A DNA stretch of 36,768 nt from the NCBI GenBank assembly GCA_902780505.1, contig CACZFN010000021.1, positions 1 to 36,768 of the forward strand, read 5' to 3'. A program made the position numbers and the translations under genes. Below, in pieces: positions 32,737 through 36,768 of the stretch. Position 1 is the first letter of the stretch, and every line of letters begins with the position of its first letter. The stretch is from an uncultured Ruminococcus sp. Its GTDB lineage: Bacteria; Bacillota; Clostridia; Oscillospirales; Ruminococcaceae. A model generated the notes under the pieces. That model searched no databases. It had not been told where the DNA came from and saw only the letters and a list, made by a program, of their open reading frames with translations.

Positions 32737-33822
32737 ATGACAAAAAAGCGTGTGATAAAGTTTTGTGTACTTATCATCATAATGCTTTTGATATTCTGTT
32801 TTCTGTCTGTGCTGCTTGTAAGGACCACTACCTCGACAGAGCTGCACGTAAGAAACTTTTTCAAGGAGCCTGAAAACTCCCTTGACATTGCGTTAATAGG
32901 TTCAAGTGAACTTTACGCTGATTACAGCCCGCCGCTTGCATACGACAAATACGGCTATACAGGCTATAACCTGTGCTACGAGGGCGCACCCGCTAATATG
33001 TATATACCAATGCTCAAACTCTACCTGTCAAGGCAGAAGCCAAAGCTTGTTGTAATTGAGGTGAACGGCTACTTCTACAGCGAAGAATACTGCCACAGGG
33101 ATGCAAATTACAGACGCCTTATAGATAATATGCCCTTGTCAAAGCAACGCTATGATTTTATAAACGAACTTATTGACAAGGACGAGCGCCTGAGCTACTA
33201 TGTTCCGCTTATCAAACACCATTCCAACTGGCAGAACCCGCATTACCAGCTTGAAAGACTTCAGCGCATAATAGATATGGACAACGAAGAATTTTCACAT
33301 ATGAAAAGCTTCGGCACACGTACAGCAATAAACCAGATAGATCCGAAAATCAGCAAAAGGCAAAAATCAAGCGTGAATGACTACACTATGAAATGCCTTG
33401 ATGAAATGATAGCATTCTGTAAAGAACAGGGGCTTGAAAATGTGCTGTTCATGCGTGCTCCTCACAAGCGCGGCGCTGTTGACAAGAGCATTGAAAGAAT
33501 AAACAAGACCGTTACTGACGCAGGGTATGATTTTGTCGATTTCAGCAAAATGAATAAGGAAACAGGTATCGATCCCGAAACGGACTTCTATAACCCTGAC
33601 CATCTGAACGTATTCGGCAATGAAAAATTCACCGATTACCTCGGCAATTATATTATGACACACTACTCCTTCCCCACCGAACATTCCGAAAAGGTGGACG
33701 AGCAGTGGAAGGAATGCGCCGATTTCACTAAGGAAGCCTTTGACGAGCTGAAGGGTAAGACTCTTGAAGGCGAAAATAGAGTATATAACGAATATAAGAT
33801 GTATAAGAAAAAGGCGGCATAG
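32737..33822 (+). CDS. DltD-like SGNH-fold membrane-anchored protein
   Basis: A 361-residue protein with one N-terminal membrane helix (about 7-29) and an extracellular SGNH-like domain. Block I is IGSSEL (55-59), the form seen in DltD, with Ser57 as the presumed nucleophile. The His block is N-P-D-H-L-N at 286-291. The residue three before His289, normally the catalytic Asp of D-x-x-H, is Asn286. AAGAGGAG lies upstream of the ATG. It is the last gene of the operon, and the terminator overlaps its stop. By analogy with DltD it would place the acyl group on the final polymer outside the cell. Confidence 0.82.
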   Translation: MTKKRVIKFCVLIIIMLLIFCFLSVLLVRTTTSTELHVRNFFKEPENSLDIALIGSSELYADYSPPLAYDKYGYTGYNLCYEGAPANMYIPMLKLYLSRQKPKLVVIEVNGYFYSEEYCHRDANYRRLIDNMPLSKQRYDFINELIDKDERLSYYVPLIKHHSNWQNPHYQLERLQRIIDMDNEEFSHMKSFGTRTAINQIDPKISKRQKSSVNDYTMKCLDEMIAFCKEQGLENVLFMRAPHKRGAVDKSIERINKTVTDAGYDFVDFSKMNKETGIDPETDFYNPDHLNVFGNEKFTDYLGNYIMTHYSFPTEHSEKVDEQWKECADFTKEAFDELKGKTLEGENRVYNEYKMYKKKAA

Positions 33823-33836
33823 GCTGCCTTTTTTTG
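33808..33836 (+). terminator. Terminator of the dlt-like operon
   Basis: An 11-bp stem with one G-U pair (33808-33818 with 33823-33833). The 4-nt loop ATAG contains the stop codon of the DltD-like gene, and the T-run continues to 33835. Confidence 0.9.
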
Positions 33837-33865
33837 TTGACAATTTTAACAGCTTGCGTTATAAT
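33837..33865 (+). promoter_or_regulatory. Perfect promoter of the HD-GYP gene
   Basis: TTGACA (33837-33842), 17-bp spacer, TATAAT (33860-33865). The promoter begins immediately after the upstream terminator. Transcription would start near 33872. Confidence 0.88.
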
Positions 33866-33887
33866 ATAATCAGTTGATTTATCGGAG

Positions 33888-35603
33888 GTGAGGAAGATAG
33901 TTGAACTTTACTACAATATAAACTTTCTTGTGTCACTTATGCTTTTAATGGCGTATATATTTATCTACCATAAGCATTTTGATGTGCATATAACAGCAAT
34001 TTTCCTGCTTGTTCCCTTTGAACAGCTGGGCTATGTGCTGCTTTCCGGGGCGACAAACCTTGAAACGGCTGTCACGGCAAATAAACTGTGCTATGTCGGC
34101 GGCGTGTATCTGATGTTTGATGTTATGCTGATCGTTTTCAGCCTTTGTGATATAAGGCTGAGCAAATGGCTAAGGGTGCTCTTTATGGCGGCATCATCAA
34201 TAATATACATATCCGCCCTTAACAGTGATAAAAATACATATTTCTATAAGAGTATCACCTTCACCCGTGAAAACGGCGTGGCTAAGCTTACAAAGGAATA
34301 TGCTTTCATGCATACCGCATTCTATGTGATAATCTTCTTCTACTTCGCACTTTCGATATGGGCTATGGTGTATGCATATCTGCGCAAAAGGCAGGTGTCA
34401 AGAAAGATAATCCAGCTGCTTATGCTGCCTGTTGCGTTTTCACTTATCTGCTTTTTCGTGGTAAGGCGCGTAAAAGATGTTGAAATGCTCCCCATAGCAT
34501 ATAATGTCGCCCTTATAAGCTACCTTATGATAATTCACAGGCTGTGCCTTTATGATATCACCGATACTGCTATAGATTCACTTATAGAACGCGGTGATAC
34601 GGGCTTTGCAAGCTTTGACTTCGGCCTGAACTACCTCGGGAGCAACGAGACCGCCTGCGGGGTATTCCCCGAATTTGAGGAACTTACCGTCGATAAACCG
34701 CTTGCACGCGCAAAAAACCTTGACAGCAGCGTTCTTTCGTGGCTGACGGAGTTTTCACATGATAACGGGAATAATAAGTTTTATTATAATAAGAACGACA
34801 GAGTTTACCTTATCATCATAAACTTTCTCTACGACGGCAAGCATAAAAGGGGTTATCAGCTTGAGATAACCGACGACACAAAAAATCAGCAGTATATCAG
34901 CCTTTTGAACAGATATAATAACGACTTGCAGGAACAGGTCGCACAAAAAACAAGGCATATAGTTGAAATGCATGATAACCTTATCATCAGTATGGCGACT
35001 ATGGTTGAAAGCCGTGATAACTCAACAGGCGGCCATATCAAAAGGACGAGCGAGGGTGTCAGGATACTCGTTGACGAGATAAGGCGTGAGGGCAGGACAG
35101 AACTTTCCGATGAATTCTGCAAAGACCTTATAAAGGCCGCACCTATGCATGACCTCGGCAAGATAGCGGTTCCTGATGGTATACTCAAAAAGCCCGCAAG
35201 ATTTACCCCTGCTGAATTTGAACAGATGAAAATGCACGCTGCCGAGGGCGCAAAGATAGTCCACGAAATACTCAAAGATACCGACGACGAATACTTTATG
35301 CAGATAGCCGAAAACGTCGCCCACTTCCACCATGAACGGTGGGACGGTTCGGGCTACCCCGAAGGACTCAAAGGCTTGCAGATACCCCTCGAAGCACGTA
35401 TTATGGCTATTGCCGATGTCTATGACGCACTTGTCAGCAAGCGTGTATATAAGGAAAAGATGTCCTTTGAGCAGGCAGACAGTATAATTATGGAAGGCAT
35501 GGGCAAACATTTTGACAAGGCACTTGAAAGCGCCTATGTAAATGCAAGACCGCGCCTTGAAGAATACTACAGCTCACTTGAAGATGACACAGGAAAAGAA
35601 TAA
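33888..35603 (+). CDS. Membrane-bound HD-GYP cyclic-di-GMP phosphodiesterase
   Basis: A protein of up to 571 residues. About seven membrane helices occupy 1-230, like a 7TM sensor module, followed by a linker domain, a short coiled coil (about 340-365) and the HD-GYP domain about 370-560. The catalytic motifs are complete: MHDLGKIAVPDGILKKP and HHERWDGSGYPEGLKG. It should hydrolyse cyclic-di-GMP in response to a membrane or external signal. The start is uncertain: GTG 33888 lies inside its own GGAGG, and the codon at ideal distance is ATA 33897. It is a single-gene unit. Confidence 0.88.
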   Translation: MRKIVELYYNINFLVSLMLLMAYIFIYHKHFDVHITAIFLLVPFEQLGYVLLSGATNLETAVTANKLCYVGGVYLMFDVMLIVFSLCDIRLSKWLRVLFMAASSIIYISALNSDKNTYFYKSITFTRENGVAKLTKEYAFMHTAFYVIIFFYFALSIWAMVYAYLRKRQVSRKIIQLLMLPVAFSLICFFVVRRVKDVEMLPIAYNVALISYLMIIHRLCLYDITDTAIDSLIERGDTGFASFDFGLNYLGSNETACGVFPEFEELTVDKPLARAKNLDSSVLSWLTEFSHDNGNNKFYYNKNDRVYLIIINFLYDGKHKRGYQLEITDDTKNQQYISLLNRYNNDLQEQVAQKTRHIVEMHDNLIISMATMVESRDNSTGGHIKRTSEGVRILVDEIRREGRTELSDEFCKDLIKAAPMHDLGKIAVPDGILKKPARFTPAEFEQMKMHAAEGAKIVHEILKDTDDEYFMQIAENVAHFHHERWDGSGYPEGLKGLQIPLEARIMAIADVYDALVSKRVYKEKMSFEQADSIIMEGMGKHFDKALESAYVNARPRLEEYYSSLEDDTGKE

Positions 35604-35613
35604 CCCATTATTT

Positions 35614-35648
35614 CAATAACCGAAGCTTATGCATAGCTTCGGTTATTG
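35614..35648 (+). terminator. Terminator of the HD-GYP gene
   Basis: A 14-bp perfect stem (35614-35627 with 35635-35648) around a 7-nt loop, 10 bases past the stop. The tail TGTTTTG is only moderately T-rich. Confidence 0.75.
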
Positions 35649-35670
35649 TGTTTTGTAAAGGTGCAGCTTG

Positions 35671-35735
35671 TTAAGCGCACTTAACACAGGTTTAACCTTT
35701 AGGTACTGTTTAAATTAACATTGACCTGCTATAAT
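35671..35735 (+). promoter_or_regulatory. PhoP-box-like repeats and promoter of the response regulator gene
   Basis: TTAAGC (35671), TTAACA (35681), TTAACC (35692) and TTAACA (35715) are direct repeats spaced 10, 11 and 23 bases apart, the period used by PhoB/PhoP-class dimers. A TATAAT at 35730-35735 has no good -35, as expected for an activated promoter. Confidence 0.55.
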
Positions 35736-35758
35736 GATAGTATCAGGAGTGTGATCAT

Positions 35759-36421
35759 ATGCTGATATACATCGTTGAAGATGATGATAATATCCGTGAA
35801 CTTGAAACATTTGCAATCAAAAACAGCGGTTATGATACCCGGTGCTTTGCAAGCTCCAAGGATTTTTATAAGGCGATAACAAAAGCTGTTCCAGATCTCA
35901 TATTGCTTGACATTATGCTGCCGGGGGACGACGGACTGACGATACTTAAAAAGCTGCGTGATGATCCCGTTACCGAAAAAATCCCGGTCATTATCATTTC
36001 AGCAAAGACAACCGAGCTTGACCGTGTGAAGGGACTTGACCTGGGTGCTGATGATTATTTGTGCAAGCCGTTTGGTGTTATGGAACTTGTCAGCCGTGTG
36101 AAGGCAAGGCTCAGAGGAAAAAGCCAGAGCCATGAATACCGATATGCCGAGATTCTGCTGAGCGATGATACACGAAAGGTGTTTATATCAGGCAGACAGA
36201 CAGAACTTACCTACAAGGAATTTGAACTGCTCAAAACACTGATAGGCAGCCCCGGAAAGGCTTTTGCCCGTGACTATCTCATTGATACGATATGGGGGCA
36301 GGAAAGCACAGGGCGCACCCTTGATGTGCATATCCGTACCCTGAGAGCAAAGCTTGGTGACTTCGGCAGATATATAAGGACCGTCAGAAACGTAGGCTAC
36401 AAGCTGGACAAGGACGAATGA
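35759..36421 (+). CDS. OmpR/PhoB-family response regulator
   Basis: A 220-residue protein. The receiver domain is at 1-115, with acid residues E7-D9, the phospho-accepting Asp51 in LLDIMLP, Thr/Ser at 81 and Lys103 in LCKPF. A winged-helix DNA-binding domain lies at about 125-218 (TYKEFELLKTL, then GRTLDVHIRTLRAKLG). The ATG has AGGAG 9 nt upstream. A histidine kinase gene begins 2 nt after the stop. The upstream TTAACA repeats suggest a PhoP-like, possibly self-activating regulator; phosphate sensing is inferred, not shown. Confidence 0.93.
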   Translation: MLIYIVEDDDNIRELETFAIKNSGYDTRCFASSKDFYKAITKAVPDLILLDIMLPGDDGLTILKKLRDDPVTEKIPVIIISAKTTELDRVKGLDLGADDYLCKPFGVMELVSRVKARLRGKSQSHEYRYAEILLSDDTRKVFISGRQTELTYKEFELLKTLIGSPGKAFARDYLIDTIWGQESTGRTLDVHIRTLRAKLGDFGRYIRTVRNVGYKLDKDE

Positions 36422-36422
36422 T

Positions 36423-36768
36423 ATGGAAAGAAAGATCAATCTGCATTTGTTTTATATGGGCGTTGTGACGGCGATAATCGGGATACTTATCACAACCGTT
36501 TCCTATTATCATTTCTTCCGTAAGGAGGTCGAGGAAAACCTTGCACATGAATGTCATCTGGTGGCACAGTGCTATAACAGCGGTGATCCGATCACCGAGC
36601 TTGACCGCTTCACAGGTGAAGACTTCCGTATCACACTTATCAAAAAAGACGGTACAGTCCTATTTGAAAGGGTTCTCCCTCATTTATCCGTATCACGGCT
36701 AAACTCTAACCATAAGCTTAGCTGCCAAAAGCCTGCACCCACACCTTCCGTACATAGTTCGCTTTACC
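36423..36768 (+). CDS. Sensor histidine kinase, N-terminal part (PhoR-like, partial and possibly disrupted)
   Basis: ATG 36423 follows the response regulator stop by 1 nt. The translation has a membrane helix (about 11-29), then an extracellular part typical of PhoR/WalK-like kinases up to DFRITLIKKDGTVLFE (about residue 81). After that, from about 36668, the frame stays open to the edge but no longer resembles the family, where a D-S...N-H segment is expected. No other frame resumes the pattern. Either an insertion or an assembly join lies here. The kinase domain is outside the window. Confidence 0.7.
   Translation, partial: MERKINLHLFYMGVVTAIIGILITTVSYYHFFRKEVEENLAHECHLVAQCYNSGDPITELDRFTGEDFRITLIKKDGTVLFERVLPHLSVSRLNSNHKLSCQKPAPTPSVHSSLY

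Noticed and set aside
28165-33822. Plain annotation as dltABCD (D-alanylation)
   Set aside because: The inserted decarboxylase and the changed substrate pocket argue against simple D-alanine transfer, so I withhold dlt gene symbols.
36668-36768. Possible group II intron or insertion-sequence end
   Set aside because: I looked for intron boundary sequences and terminal inverted repeats and could not match any known type. Kept only as an unexplained break.

Overview
The window looks like a chromosomal piece of an anaerobic Gram-positive gut or rumen bacterium of the Oscillospiraceae, probably close to Ruminococcus. Evidence: a dockerin-bearing autolysin beside a sortase-anchored cohesin protein with a long Thr tract, AGGAGG-type ribosome sites, several near-perfect TTGACA-17-TATAAT promoters, GTG/TTG starts, and methylglyoxal synthase next to minD. 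G+C is moderate by eye. No CRISPR array, complete insertion sequence or prophage is visible. The two edges look like repeats: the 3' end of a phage-lysin-like frame at the left, and a kinase gene whose similarity stops about 100 bases before the right end.

Layout. 1-300: gene tail, terminators and tRNA-Ala(CGC). 0.5-4.6 kb: divergent cohesin anchor (-) and SH3b/glucosaminidase/dockerin protein (+). 4.9-11.9 kb: LysR-type regulator (-) divergent from a seven-gene operon (+) that joins an SsuABC/TauABC-type importer to a DUF4418-like membrane protein, an FtsX/MacB-type permease with its ATPase, and an acetyltransferase. 12-19 kb: tight seven-gene minus-strand run of SGNH lipoprotein, histidine phosphatase, mtnA, a TtcA-like protein that has lost its PP-loop, a MutS-like ATPase, a CNNM/CorC transporter and a small membrane protein. 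19-26 kb, minus strand: flavodoxin-like protein, acyltransferase 3, orphan UgpC/MsmX-type ATPase, RsuA-type pseudouridine synthase, a membrane protein and a class B PBP. 26-28 kb, plus strand: DUF4830-like protein, a MinD without MinC, MinE or a membrane-targeting tail, and mgsA.

The most interesting system is at 28.1-33.8 kb: a five-gene operon between a perfect promoter and a terminator, built like dltABCD but with a type III PLP decarboxylase inserted. The adenylating enzyme has lost the Asp that normally holds an alpha-amino group and has an Arg in the predicted pocket. My hypothesis is that an acidic amino acid is loaded on the carrier through its side-chain carboxylate, decarboxylated on the carrier (as BtrK does in butirosin synthesis), and the resulting amine-bearing acyl group is put on an envelope polymer by the MBOAT and DltD-like proteins. 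After it come an HD-GYP c-di-GMP phosphodiesterase and a PhoB/PhoR-like two-component pair with PhoP-box-like repeats upstream.
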